64,000 bases of DNA from Chloroflexota bacterium (GTDB lineage Bacteria; Chloroflexota; Anaerolineae; B4-G1; SLSP01): contig JAIOAX010000006.1 of the NCBI GenBank assembly GCA_019873645.1, forward strand, positions 62,001 to 126,000. The letters run 5' to 3'. Numbering within the stretch: the first letter of the stretch is position 1; each line of letters starts with the position of its first letter. Of this stretch, positions 1-9,059 are shown piece by piece. The position numbers and the translations under genes were made by a program. The notes beneath the pieces were generated by a model. The model had not been told where the DNA came from. It worked only from the letters and a program-made list of their open reading frames with translations, and made no database searches.

Positions 1-123
1 TGTATCTGGGGAATGTGCCCGGCGCGTTGGCAGATTTCAAGCAGACGGAGATGTACCAACAGCGGATATTCGGCTATTACTGGCAAATGAATACGCTGTC
101 GCGCGTGATGACTTGCAAAAGAC

Positions 124-498
124 ATGGCCGCGCTTACGTGGGGCGTGGACGAGATCAATTTCTCCGCGCTATCCCTTCAGAGACGCGCGCGCCAAGCGTA
201 TGATGCCGCGCTCGACGCGGCCACGGCGCGGCAGTTGGCGACGCAATTGCACGCGATGAGCGAGATCGCCTGCGTGGCGGTCAGCCCCAGTTGCGCCTTC
301 GTCGGCCCGTGCGCCGCGTGCGTCGAGCCAAACATCACCTGCGATGGCTGGGTGACGCCGTGTTATCTGAACGCGCGCCCTCTGTTCCATCTGCTCGAAG
401 TAACGCCGGCAGAGGCGCGCGCACACCTTGCCCAGGCGCGTCGTGCCGCACTAAACGGTTGCGGGCGCGTGCTGACGCCGCTGGCGCAAACCGTTTGA
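124..498 (+). CDS. Cys-rich hypothetical protein (possibly the 3' part of a gene entering from the left edge in another frame)
   Basis: 124-aa ORF with several Cys (SCAFVGPCAACVEPNITCDGWVTPC); an overlapping frame-2 ORF enters from the window edge, so the true structure is unclear. Confidence 0.35.
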   Translation: MAALTWGVDEINFSALSLQRRARQAYDAALDAATARQLATQLHAMSEIACVAVSPSCAFVGPCAACVEPNITCDGWVTPCYLNARPLFHLLEVTPAEARAHLAQARRAALNGCGRVLTPLAQTV

Positions 499-501
499 AA
501 A

Positions 502-564
502 CGTAGCGCAAGCTGTTAGCTTGCGACTGCTCGCGGCAGACACAAACGAACAGTTTGCGCTACC
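502..564. repeat. REP-like imperfect palindrome 'GTAGCGCAAGCTGTTAGCTTGCG...CAGTTTGCGCTAC'
   Basis: Inverted ends GTAGCGCAA / TTGCGCTAC; the same core occurs twice inside the helicase ORF at 30452-30607. Confidence 0.75.
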
Positions 565-595
565 GGTTTATTTTGATGACGAGAAATAGTTCATC

Positions 596-1723
596 ATGGA
601 CAAGCAACCTTTATCATCACCTGAACGCGCGTCCCACGACCAAATTATGCGTCAGTATGAGCTACTGTCCGCTGCGTCGCCGGTCGCGGATTTGCTGCAT
701 GCGATGGCCGCGCCGGTCTTGCTGCTCAACCCGGCCTGGCAAATCGTATTTGCCAACGACCGGGTCTTGGAGCATTTCCCTACGCCAGACCTGAACAGTA
801 TTTTGGGCCAACGTCCGGGTGAACTGCTCGATTGCACGCACACGGCGGCGCGTCACGCTTGTTGCGATCTTCCCCTGGTGTGTCCACTATGCGGTATACT
901 GCGCGCTTTGCAACAGGCGCAGCAAGGTGTGGCCGCCGTAGAAGATTGTCGGCTACTGCGCGCCAACGGCAAAGCATTAAATCTGCGCGTGCGGGCTACG
1001 CCTATAACGTGCCTGGATATCCCCCTTATTGTTTTCACGTGTTTGGATATTGCCGAAGAAAAGTGCCGCGAGCTGTTGACCCAGACCTTTTTCCACGACA
1101 TTGGCAACTCAGTCGGCATTATCCGCGGCGCTACCGAGTTGTTGCTTACGGAAAAAGAACGTGAAATCAAAGAGAAATTGCGGCAAATGTTACTGCGGGC
1201 CATTCGTTGGCTGCTCCAGGACGTGGGAATGTTACAAGCATTGCTGACCGCAGAAAACGGCGAATTACAGCCACGCTATGAGGCGCTTGATGCGCGGGCG
1301 TTGTTGCAAGACCTGGCCGAGCTGTACGCCACACACCAGGCCGCCAAGGACAAACACATCCACCTGCGCCCGGAAGCCGAGGCCGTCATCCTGTGGAGTG
1401 ATCCCCGGCTGCTGGCGCGCGTCCTGGGGAATCTGCTCAAGAACGCGCTGGAAGCCACGCTGCCCGGCGGGACGGTCACGCTGTATTGCGCGCGGGTCGG
1501 GGACGCGGTCGAGTTTCAAGTTCACAACCAGGCGGTAATGCCGCCGGAGGTGCAAGCCCAAATCTTCCAGCGCGCGTTCTCCACCAAAGGTTCAGGCCGG
1601 GGCATCGGCGCGTACAGCGTCAAATTGCTCACCGAGCAGTATTTGCACGGTACGGTGTGCTTTCAATCTCAGGCAGGGTTAGGGACGATTTTTACGGTCA
1701 CCTATCCACTTATCCCGGATTAA
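596..1723 (+). CDS. PAS-containing sensor histidine kinase
   Basis: 375 aa; H-box-like FFHDIGNSVGIIRGATELL, N-box NLLKNALEAT, G-box GSGRGIGAYSVKLL. Confidence 0.9.
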   Translation: MDKQPLSSPERASHDQIMRQYELLSAASPVADLLHAMAAPVLLLNPAWQIVFANDRVLEHFPTPDLNSILGQRPGELLDCTHTAARHACCDLPLVCPLCGILRALQQAQQGVAAVEDCRLLRANGKALNLRVRATPITCLDIPLIVFTCLDIAEEKCRELLTQTFFHDIGNSVGIIRGATELLLTEKEREIKEKLRQMLLRAIRWLLQDVGMLQALLTAENGELQPRYEALDARALLQDLAELYATHQAAKDKHIHLRPEAEAVILWSDPRLLARVLGNLLKNALEATLPGGTVTLYCARVGDAVEFQVHNQAVMPPEVQAQIFQRAFSTKGSGRGIGAYSVKLLTEQYLHGTVCFQSQAGLGTIFTVTYPLIPD

Positions 1724-1749
1724 CTGAAAGCATTAAAAAGTAAACATAG

Positions 1750-1854
1750 TCGTTACGCAGTGTGTTTCTTTGGACAGGATTGACAGAAAGCCTTCTCCAA
1801 TCCTGAAAATCCTGTTGATCCCTGTCAGAAAATGGCGCAGTGCGTAACTCCTAT
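1750..1854. repeat. MITE-like short inverted-repeat element, copy 1
   Basis: GTCGTTACGCAGTGTG...GCGCAGTGCGTAACTCC ends and internal GGACAGGATTGACAG / AATCCTGTTGATCCCTGTC; second copy at 50061-50192. Confidence 0.75.
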
Positions 1855-1895
1855 AAAACAGTCATGCGGTTGCCCATGCCAAACTACCACGGAGG

Positions 1896-2624
1896 ATGCT
1901 GATGGCTTACATTTTAGGATTGGATGATCATGAGCTTATGTCGTCGATTCTGGAGATGTGTCTCCAGCAAGCCGGTTATACCGCAGTTTACGTTAGCGAC
2001 AGTTTTGAAGCCTGGGCCTGGTTGCACACGTTCCGGTTTGATCTATTTATTCAAAGTACGCATTCTGACATATTTATTCAATACGAGTGGCCCGATGCAG
2101 GCGGCGTCCAGGTTGACCTGAAAGTCAAAGCGGATCCTGACTTATCCGGTATGCCGATTCTCCTAATGAGCGCAAACCTTGAAGTGGTTCAAGCAGCGAG
2201 CAAGATAGACGGCGTAAGTGCTTTAGCAAAGCCATTTGAAATTCCCGATCTTCTTACAATCTTATACACGTTGGTGGGTGCGCCAGAGGCGCCGCCGCTT
2301 CCATCGCCGGCAGACCACACCTGGGAACTCCTCCATACCACACACACGGAAACTCTACTCGCAGCTTTACAAAGTGATGCCTGGACTGCCCGGTGGCCGG
2401 CCGTCTTGACCCTGGGCCGCTTACAAGTCGCTGAAGCGCGACAGCCCTTACTGTGCATCCTGCAGACTGATGACAATCCCTATGTGCGTATGATGGCGAT
2501 TTACGCGCTGGGCGTCTGGGCGGAGGAACCAGAGGTAAAGGAGGCGCGGGCCAGAGCAAAGCAGGACCCCATTATGTGGATACGGTACGCTGCCAAACAT
2601 GCGCCAAAACGCAGCTCCCTGTAA
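1896..2624 (+). CDS. Degenerate response-regulator receiver domain fused to HEAT-like repeats
   Basis: REC-like fold motifs (ILGLDDHE..., MPILLMSA, ALAKPF) followed by HEAT-like helices (TARWPAVLTLGRLQVAEARQPLLCILQTDDNPYVRMMAIYALGVW). Confidence 0.75.
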   Translation: MLMAYILGLDDHELMSSILEMCLQQAGYTAVYVSDSFEAWAWLHTFRFDLFIQSTHSDIFIQYEWPDAGGVQVDLKVKADPDLSGMPILLMSANLEVVQAASKIDGVSALAKPFEIPDLLTILYTLVGAPEAPPLPSPADHTWELLHTTHTETLLAALQSDAWTARWPAVLTLGRLQVAEARQPLLCILQTDDNPYVRMMAIYALGVWAEEPEVKEARARAKQDPIMWIRYAAKHAPKRSSL

Positions 2625-2664
2625 TTCATCACATCTACAGCGCCCATCAGATCATCGAATAAGC

Positions 2665-2745
2665 CCTTAAGAGACGCCGAGTGCGCGGAGGACAATACCA
2701 GAAAAACCTCCGTGTTCTCTGTGCCTTTGCGGTGAATTTAATATT
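2665..2745. repeat. Dispersed imperfect inverted repeat (GAGACGCCGAGTGCGCGGAGG ... CCTCCGTGTTCTCTGTGCCTTTGCGGTGAA)
   Basis: Complementary arms; related element at about 55170-55310 (CACCGCAGAGACGCAAAGAACGCAGAGG ... CTTTGCGCCCTCTGCGACTCTACGGTGAGG). Confidence 0.6.
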
Positions 2746-2931
2746 GTCGAGGTAATCAAGGTAAGCCGCTGGACTCTTCCCGGGGTTGTCTCAAATCGCG
2801 CCATCCTCTGCCGGAAATACGCCAAAATCGCGCCAAAACGTAGAGTAAATTATAGTGACTCCTGGATAGGGTTGAGGTAAAGTAGAACATAGAGTGAATT
2901 TCGGTAAACCCTATTTTGGGATGAAAGGAGT

Positions 2932-4050
2932 ATGACGATGAACAGGCGTAAGTGGTTGAATAGTGTTTTGGTGCTGTTACTTCTGTTGGGCTATCTGCCG
3001 GCGGTGACGCAGGCCGCGCCGGCGCCGCCGCCGACACAGACAGAAGCGCAAAGTGCGCCGACGGCGGCTACGTTGCCGGAAGCGTCGAAGGTGACGGCGA
3101 TGTCTTTAGCTATGCCGCCAACGCCGCCGGCGCCGTTGGAAACGCAAAGTGCGCCGCCGGTGACCGTGCTGCCGGGATTAGAAAGGATGGCCCCTTCTGC
3201 ATCATTGACAGCGACGCAAGCCATCTCCGAATCGGCAATGATCACCGCAATGCTGGATGAACTACGCGCCGAAGCCGCACGCCGCTTTAGCGCGCCGCGC
3301 GCGCCGTATGCGCCCCAGGGTGAACCAGTTGGACCCGGCACTGTCAATGCGGTGCAGGTGAATGGCTTTCGCGTCTATGGCGTGATTTCCACCGGCGGCT
3401 ATAGCATCACTGTCGTTTTGAAGACGGGGACAACCGTGAAAGGGACGGCGACAGTTTGGCCGGCCAATGACCTGACGTATTGGGTGAATCTGCCGGTGCC
3501 GATTCAGCCGAATGATACGGTAGAAGTGACAGCGGGCGGCAATACCACCGTGATTCCGGTGACACCGCTGGCGGCGACGCTGGATTGGCAGAATGACGCG
3601 CTGGATGTGAGCGGTTTGCCGGCAGGCGCAACCTTTACCGCCAATTTATCGCAACCGGCCTTTGGGGACTATAGCACAACAACCTTCGCGGATGGGGCGG
3701 GCGCGGCGCACGTCACGGTGTTTGGTGATTGGGGCGGCAATGGCGTACTGACCCCAGACTGGCAAGCGGATGCTTACGGTATCGTGCGCTACACGCAGAG
3801 CACCGGGCATCAAGTGTTCCGCACGCTCAAGAGTGTGACGGTTTACGAACGCGGCAATCGAGTAGACTTGGCCGCGGTGGTGGCTAACACTCCACTGACT
3901 TTGACGTTACAAGACAGCCAGCACAATGTCAAACTGGCTTGTCCAAGTAGTTCCTATGCTTCTGGGTCTGCTCCGGTGTGGTTCTACGCTCCAGAGCAGC
4001 ACCGGCCACCCCGAAAAAACTATCGTCGTGCTGGCCGACCTCCCCGGTGA
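2932..4050 (+). CDS. Secreted clostripain-like (C11) protease, N-terminal part (signal peptide, Pro/Ala/Thr-rich linker, beta domains)
   Basis: Signal peptide MNRRKWLNSVLVLLLLLGYLPAVTQAA; frame breaks near 4000 and the protease domain continues in frame +2. Confidence 0.7.
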   Translation: MTMNRRKWLNSVLVLLLLLGYLPAVTQAAPAPPPTQTEAQSAPTAATLPEASKVTAMSLAMPPTPPAPLETQSAPPVTVLPGLERMAPSASLTATQAISESAMITAMLDELRAEAARRFSAPRAPYAPQGEPVGPGTVNAVQVNGFRVYGVISTGGYSITVVLKTGTTVKGTATVWPANDLTYWVNLPVPIQPNDTVEVTAGGNTTVIPVTPLAATLDWQNDALDVSGLPAGATFTANLSQPAFGDYSTTTFADGAGAAHVTVFGDWGGNGVLTPDWQADAYGIVRYTQSTGHQVFRTLKSVTVYERGNRVDLAAVVANTPLTLTLQDSQHNVKLACPSSSYASGSAPVWFYAPEQHRPPRKNYRRAGRPPR

Positions 4051-6373
4051 CGGCAATACCCACATTCGCGTCATCCACAACGGGACGATGACCTCGATTA
4101 ACGGACTACCGAACTCCGCCGGGACGCTCGATAGTGCGCTGCGCGAGTACAATATGACCAACGGCGAGACGCTTGGCGGCTTCCTCAAGTGGGCGCGCGC
4201 GAACTACGGCGCGGGCGCGCGGATCACGTTCTCCTACATCGGCCACGGCACGGCGGTCGCGCCGGATGCGGACTTGAGCGGCCTGACCTTCAACGTCCAA
4301 CGGGGTGTCCTGGTGTTGGCGACTATCCCAATGCCTATCAAGATCGGCGGCCACTCCGGCTGGACGGATTGGACGCCGCATCGCGCCGTCATCTCGCCGC
4401 GCGCGTTGAAGCTGGCATTGAAGGCCGCCACGGATGAGGGACAGAATCCTATCCAGGTCCTGGATTTGGTGCATTGCTTCGCCGCCACGCTGGAAGAGTT
4501 CGATGAACTCGCGCCCTATACGGAGATGCTGGTCGGTTCGCCCAACTACACCTACTTCGATCCGGCGATGACCGGTGCCGTCATGGACGCGCTCGCGCCG
4601 ACGCAGACGCCCGCGCAGATGGCAACGGCTATCGTCGAGACCTACAATGCCGCATTAGCCGCCGCCGATGATCCCGCCACACCCTACGATGACCATCCAC
4701 GTATCCTGGTCGCCGTGGATAGCCGCCAGGTCGCCGGAATTGTGGAGGCCTGGAAACCCGTCGCGCACTACGTTATGGAAGCCTTTGCGCAGAATTACGC
4801 GGATACGCACGCCAAACTGCTCACGGCCTACCTCGCCGCGCCCAAATACGATACCTGCGATACAACCTGGGAGTGCGTGGCGCCTGACGCACTGGTAGAC
4901 CTGCGCTTCGCCGCCGTACTGCGCGATGCGTTTGGCGCGCTCTCGCCGGTGGGCATCTGGGCGAACACCGCCCACCTGCGCGCCGAGGCCGCCATCGTCG
5001 CACGCGCCGCCGCCGACGGTACACCCTGGTTCGCCGCGCCGGAGACGCCCACGTGGGAGTTCACCGGCAACCTCGGCATTGGCCTGTTCGCGCCTTTCCA
5101 GGCAATGATCCTGAATGGCGATCTATATCTCCCCTGGCAGGCGCACTGGTACACCGGCAATAACTTTGACTTCACGAAAGATACACTTTGGGACGAAGTC
5201 ATCGTCAAATTCTGGGAAAATGACGCCGTGCAGACGTATTTCTGCCTGCCTGCCATGCCCGTCGCGCCGCGCCCCGGCGAACTCGGCGTCAATCGCTTGA
5301 TCTTCCCGCTGACCGGGACCGTCTCGCGCCATACGCCGGTACAACTGGCCGCTGCCATCACAACCACCCGCATCCCCAATGCGCTGGTGCGCTTCACGGT
5401 CTTGCAGAACAACGTAGAAGTTTTCAGCGATACCGTCGGCACGGGGTATCTGCCCGCCGGCGTGCACCCCATCTATGCCGGACGGCCGTGGACGCCCACA
5501 GCGACCGGCAAGTACACGATCACTGTCGAAGTCAATGTTGACCAGCGCATCATCGGGGACGACCCCAGTGACAACGCCCGCGCGTTTACCGATACCGTGT
5601 GGGCAGTTGCTACCCGCCCGATCATTGCCGCGACGGTCAACGGCGGACAGCAGTTCGTTTCTACACCGCAGGTAGCATTGGACATTACACAGATCGCCGG
5701 CGATGCGCCCGTGCAGTACATGGCAGTTCAGATCTACGGCTATGGCCCCGGCGAAGATCCGCAAACGCAAACACCAGGCCTGTTGGATACGCAGTTCTTC
5801 CCCAACGTGAGCCTGCCGCTGACCAACTTCATCCTTGATCTGTCTGCCGATCTGCGCATCGGCCCGCGCGAACTGCACATTTGGGGGTGGTCGGCGGATG
5901 GGGTGAGCGTCGCCCCGGCCATCGTCAAATTCAACTACGCGCCGCCGGCCACGCTCGCCGCCAGTGGGGAGCATGACTTCCTGTTCAACACAGCAGCCAA
6001 TGATACCTGGGAATTCAACCTGGATGTGAGCGCGGGCGACGCCAACCTCTTCGTCTGGGATACGTACAACATCGGCTTCCCCACCTGGCAGGCAACCTAT
6101 GTTGGCAGCGACATGCTCGCCTTTACCGCGCCCTTTGCCGGGCAGTATGTCCTCAGCGTTCACGGTGAGACGCAGGCCGATTATAGCTTAAGCGCGACGC
6201 GCAACGGCGCGGCCGGGTTGTTGCAGGCGGGGGCCGGCGTCAATAACCCGCGCGCCTTTGTTCCCACCAGCCGTCCCACCTTCAACGCGCCGATTCCCAA
6301 ATTGCCTGAAATACCGAAAACTGTCAAAGAATTCCGTCTCTTCCTGCCGCTCGTGCAACGTATGCAACCTTAA
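3926..6373 (+). CDS. Clostripain-like (C11, clan CD) protease catalytic and C-terminal part
   Basis: TIVVLADLPGDGNT; HGTA catalytic His region (SYIGHGTAVAP) and Cys region (LDLVHCFAATLEE); C-terminal tail FRLFLPLVQRMQP. Likely one gene with 2932..4050. Confidence 0.7.
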   Translation: MSNWLVQVVPMLLGLLRCGSTLQSSTGHPEKTIVVLADLPGDGNTHIRVIHNGTMTSINGLPNSAGTLDSALREYNMTNGETLGGFLKWARANYGAGARITFSYIGHGTAVAPDADLSGLTFNVQRGVLVLATIPMPIKIGGHSGWTDWTPHRAVISPRALKLALKAATDEGQNPIQVLDLVHCFAATLEEFDELAPYTEMLVGSPNYTYFDPAMTGAVMDALAPTQTPAQMATAIVETYNAALAAADDPATPYDDHPRILVAVDSRQVAGIVEAWKPVAHYVMEAFAQNYADTHAKLLTAYLAAPKYDTCDTTWECVAPDALVDLRFAAVLRDAFGALSPVGIWANTAHLRAEAAIVARAAADGTPWFAAPETPTWEFTGNLGIGLFAPFQAMILNGDLYLPWQAHWYTGNNFDFTKDTLWDEVIVKFWENDAVQTYFCLPAMPVAPRPGELGVNRLIFPLTGTVSRHTPVQLAAAITTTRIPNALVRFTVLQNNVEVFSDTVGTGYLPAGVHPIYAGRPWTPTATGKYTITVEVNVDQRIIGDDPSDNARAFTDTVWAVATRPIIAATVNGGQQFVSTPQVALDITQIAGDAPVQYMAVQIYGYGPGEDPQTQTPGLLDTQFFPNVSLPLTNFILDLSADLRIGPRELHIWGWSADGVSVAPAIVKFNYAPPATLAASGEHDFLFNTAANDTWEFNLDVSAGDANLFVWDTYNIGFPTWQATYVGSDMLAFTAPFAGQYVLSVHGETQADYSLSATRNGAAGLLQAGAGVNNPRAFVPTSRPTFNAPIPKLPEIPKTVKEFRLFLPLVQRMQP

Positions 6374-6385
6374 AGCAGCGTAAAT

Positions 6386-6422
6386 ACACACAGCGCCCGG
6401 GAAACATTTCCGGGCGCTGTGT
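6386..6422 (+). terminator. Intrinsic terminator-like hairpin after the protease
   Basis: ACACAGCGCCCGGGAAA-CA-TTTCCGGGCGCTGTGT near-perfect stem directly after the stop codon. Confidence 0.7.
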
Positions 6423-6681
6423 CTTTGTCCTCAATGCCTGGCCTGCAAAATGCTCCATTACATGGCGGCGCAAATAACTTTCCGGTTAAATCGCTCTTTC
6501 ATTGCTCACAGGGGAACGCCAGTTCCCCGCGCGGCGTCGGCGCCCGGCATAACACCTGAAAACCGCGGATCTGACGATCCGCTTCAAGCATCGCTCAAGC
6601 ATCGCTAACCGGTGTAGGATTTCCGCCGCTGTGTACCAGACGCCAGGGGAATCGCCGGATGCTCAGGCTTTGGGGAGATTG

Positions 6682-7977
6682 TCAGATCCGGGGAAAAAAC
6701 GCCCTCATGTCTCGCGGATCCGCAATCTCCCCCGCCAGCGCCGACGCCGCCACCGTCGCCGGGCTGCCCAGGTAGGTGAAGGCTTCCTTCGATCCCATGC
6801 GCCCCTTGAAGTTGCGATTGGCCGTCGAAATCGTCACTTCGCCGGGAGCCATGCAACCCTCATGCGCGCCCAAGCACGGGCCGCAGCCGGGATTGAGCAA
6901 CGTCGCGCCCGCCGCCACCAGATCGGCAATGACGCCGCGCGCGATGGCCGCCAGTAAAACTTCGCGCGAGGCCGGCAGCACCAGCAGTCGCACGCCCGGC
7001 GCGATGTGTCTGCCGCGCAGAATCTCGGCCGCTGCTTCCAGGTCTTCCAGACGTCCGTTGGTGCACGTGCCGATGAGCGCCTGGTCAATTTTCACGCCGG
7101 TTACTTCCGTCACCGGCGCGACATTGTCTACGGTGTGCGGTTTGGCGACGTGCGGCGCGAGGTCGCTCACGTCGTACTCGATGACGCGAGCATAATTGGC
7201 GTCCGGGTCACTGCGGAACTCGGCGGCCCAACGGCGCAGCGTCTCCATATCCCAGGGCGTGCGGCCGGCCAGCCAGGCTAACGTTGTCTCATCGGCTTCA
7301 ACGATGGCGTTTTTCGCGCCCATCTCGGCAGCCATGTTGCACAGCACCATCCGCCCGGCGATGCTCAACGTGCGCACGGCCTCGCCAGCGAATTCCACGG
7401 AACAGTAATCCGCCCCATCCGCCCCCAGATCGCCGATGATGCGCAGGATCACGTCTTTGGCGGAGACGCGCGGCGGCAGCGTCCCATGCAGCACGATGCG
7501 CAGCGTCTCCGGCACGCGCAGCCAGATTGTACCGGTAGCCGTCACGGCGGCGGCCTCGGTGCGTCCGATGCCGGCCGCGAACGCGCCGAACGCGCCGTGC
7601 GTGGGCGTGTGCGAGTCGCTGCCGACGATCAGCGCGCCGGGCCAGGCATGTCCTTTTTCCGGCAACACCTGATGGCAGATGCCCTCGCCGATGTCGTAGA
7701 ACGCGGCGATGCCCTGTTCGGCAACGAATGCGCGCGTGGCTTTGTGGCTGATCGCATACGTCTCATTAGCGGCCGGCGTGACATGATCCAACACGATGAC
7801 GTGCATGGCCGGGTTGGCGACTTTGGCGACGCCGATCTCGCGGAACTTGCGCGCAATATCCGCTGTGTTGTCGTGGGTGAGGAGTTTATCGGGGCGCACC
7901 GTCACAATCTGCCCCGGTACGACGCTTGCTAACCCGGCTTTGTGAGCCAATATTTTTTGAGCAAGAGTATGTCCCAT
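6682..7977 (-). CDS. leuC: 3-isopropylmalate dehydratase / homoaconitase-family large subunit
   Basis: 431 aa; MGHTLAQKILAHKAG..., VGSDSHTPTHGAFGAFAAGIG, IGTCTNGRLEDL, NPGCGPCLGAHEG aconitase-family motifs. Confidence 0.9.
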   Translation of the reverse strand: MGHTLAQKILAHKAGLASVVPGQIVTVRPDKLLTHDNTADIARKFREIGVAKVANPAMHVIVLDHVTPAANETYAISHKATRAFVAEQGIAAFYDIGEGICHQVLPEKGHAWPGALIVGSDSHTPTHGAFGAFAAGIGRTEAAAVTATGTIWLRVPETLRIVLHGTLPPRVSAKDVILRIIGDLGADGADYCSVEFAGEAVRTLSIAGRMVLCNMAAEMGAKNAIVEADETTLAWLAGRTPWDMETLRRWAAEFRSDPDANYARVIEYDVSDLAPHVAKPHTVDNVAPVTEVTGVKIDQALIGTCTNGRLEDLEAAAEILRGRHIAPGVRLLVLPASREVLLAAIARGVIADLVAAGATLLNPGCGPCLGAHEGCMAPGEVTISTANRNFKGRMGSKEAFTYLGSPATVAASALAGEIADPRDMRAFFPRI

Positions 7978-8065
7978 ATTTTATTCCTCTGGTATGATGC
8001 GTAGAACGCACTTCCAATTCGAGCTTATCAAAAATACGTTGTGCCTCACGCTTTTTAAGTTGCAT
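7978..8065 (-). pseudogene. 5' remnant of a small toxin-like gene truncated at the leuC start
   Basis: ATG overlaps the upstream antitoxin stop (TAATG); MQLKKREAQRIFDKLELEVRSTHH then reads into leuC out of frame. Confidence 0.5.
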
Positions 8066-8325
8066 TATCCACTCCGCCGCATGATCGTTTGCAGGTGATT
8101 CCACCACTTTTGAGGTAACGGGCCAAGGTGATCGACATCCTCTGACAAATCTTCATACAAATTAACTAACTCCAGACGTAAATCATCTAAAGCCTCGTAT
8201 TCAGTATCGCCGTACCCATAAGATTCTGTAGCATAGTAATTGGCAATAACAATATCGCCCTCAGTTTCTATAAAGACGGGAATCGGATGGACAAGTTTTA
8301 GTTCCGTGTGAAGTAAGTCTTCCAA
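8065..8325 (-). CDS. HicB-like antitoxin domain protein (start uncertain, TTG proposed)
   Basis: IPVFIETEGDIVIANYYATESYGYGDTEYEALDDLRLELVNLYEDLSEDVDHLGPLPQKWWNHLQTI aligns by eye with the C-terminal domain of 8341..8763. Confidence 0.6.
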   Translation of the reverse strand: MEDLLHTELKLVHPIPVFIETEGDIVIANYYATESYGYGDTEYEALDDLRLELVNLYEDLSEDVDHLGPLPQKWWNHLQTIMRRSG

Positions 8326-8340
8326 ATAGATTGTTTTTTT

Positions 8341-8763
8341 ATGTGCCCTGTCGTAAGCGTATCCGATGCGCGTGAAAAACTGAGCAACGTTATCAACGAA
8401 GTTGCCTACGGGCGCGAACGCTACACCGTCGAGCGCCGCGGGCAACCATTGGTGACCATTATACCTGCATCCGAGTTCAACGATCTGGTCACGTTGCTTT
8501 CTGAGAACGGCGTTCGCAGCGAAGTGCAAGGCATCCCCGTGACCATCCATTTTACCGGTGAACGGTATTTTGTGTCTGACGACCTCTTTAATCTCTACGG
8601 TGAAGGCAAGACGCTGGAAGCCGCACGTCAGGATTATCAGATCGCTTTGCAAGAGTATCACGCCGATCTGGAAGCCCACGCCGATCATCTGGCACCCTAT
8701 CTGGCGGAGCATCTCGCACGGTTACGCCAGCTTGAGTTGACCGCGACAACGGATAGCCTATGA
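8341..8763 (+). CDS. Antitoxin: Phd/YefM-like N-terminus fused to HicB-like C-terminal domain
   Basis: VVSVSDAREKLSNVINEVAYGRERYTVERRGQPLVTIIP (Phd/YefM-like) plus IPVTIHFTGERYFVSDDLFNLYGEGKTLEAARQDYQIALQEYHADLEAHADHLAPYL. Confidence 0.7.
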   Translation: MCPVVSVSDAREKLSNVINEVAYGRERYTVERRGQPLVTIIPASEFNDLVTLLSENGVRSEVQGIPVTIHFTGERYFVSDDLFNLYGEGKTLEAARQDYQIALQEYHADLEAHADHLAPYLAEHLARLRQLELTATTDSL

Positions 8764-9032
8764 CGACGCTCCCCGCCCGCAAAGTTGCTGCGGCGTTGTC
8801 CGGCAAGTTTGCCTTCGAGGTCGAAGATTCGTACCATCGCATTTACCGGCTTTTTCTGGACGGTCAGCTTGTCGCGCGTACCTTTATGTCACATGGCGCC
8901 CGCGAGTTAAGCGATTTTCACATCCAGAAAATGGCGCAGCAGATGCGCCTCTCCCGCAAAGAATTTTTGGCGGCGGTTGAATGTACCCTGGATCAAGCCG
9001 CCTATTATACGGTGCTCCGCGAAAGGCTGTAG
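8760..9032 (+). CDS. Small toxin-like partner of 8341..8763
   Basis: 90 aa, ATGA overlap with antitoxin; MTTLPARKVAAALSGKFAFEVEDSYHRIYRLFLDGQLVARTFMSHG... Confidence 0.6.
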   Translation: MTTLPARKVAAALSGKFAFEVEDSYHRIYRLFLDGQLVARTFMSHGARELSDFHIQKMAQQMRLSRKEFLAAVECTLDQAAYYTVLRERL

Positions 9033-9059
9033 CCGCGCACTCCAAAATCGGCGTCGGTC

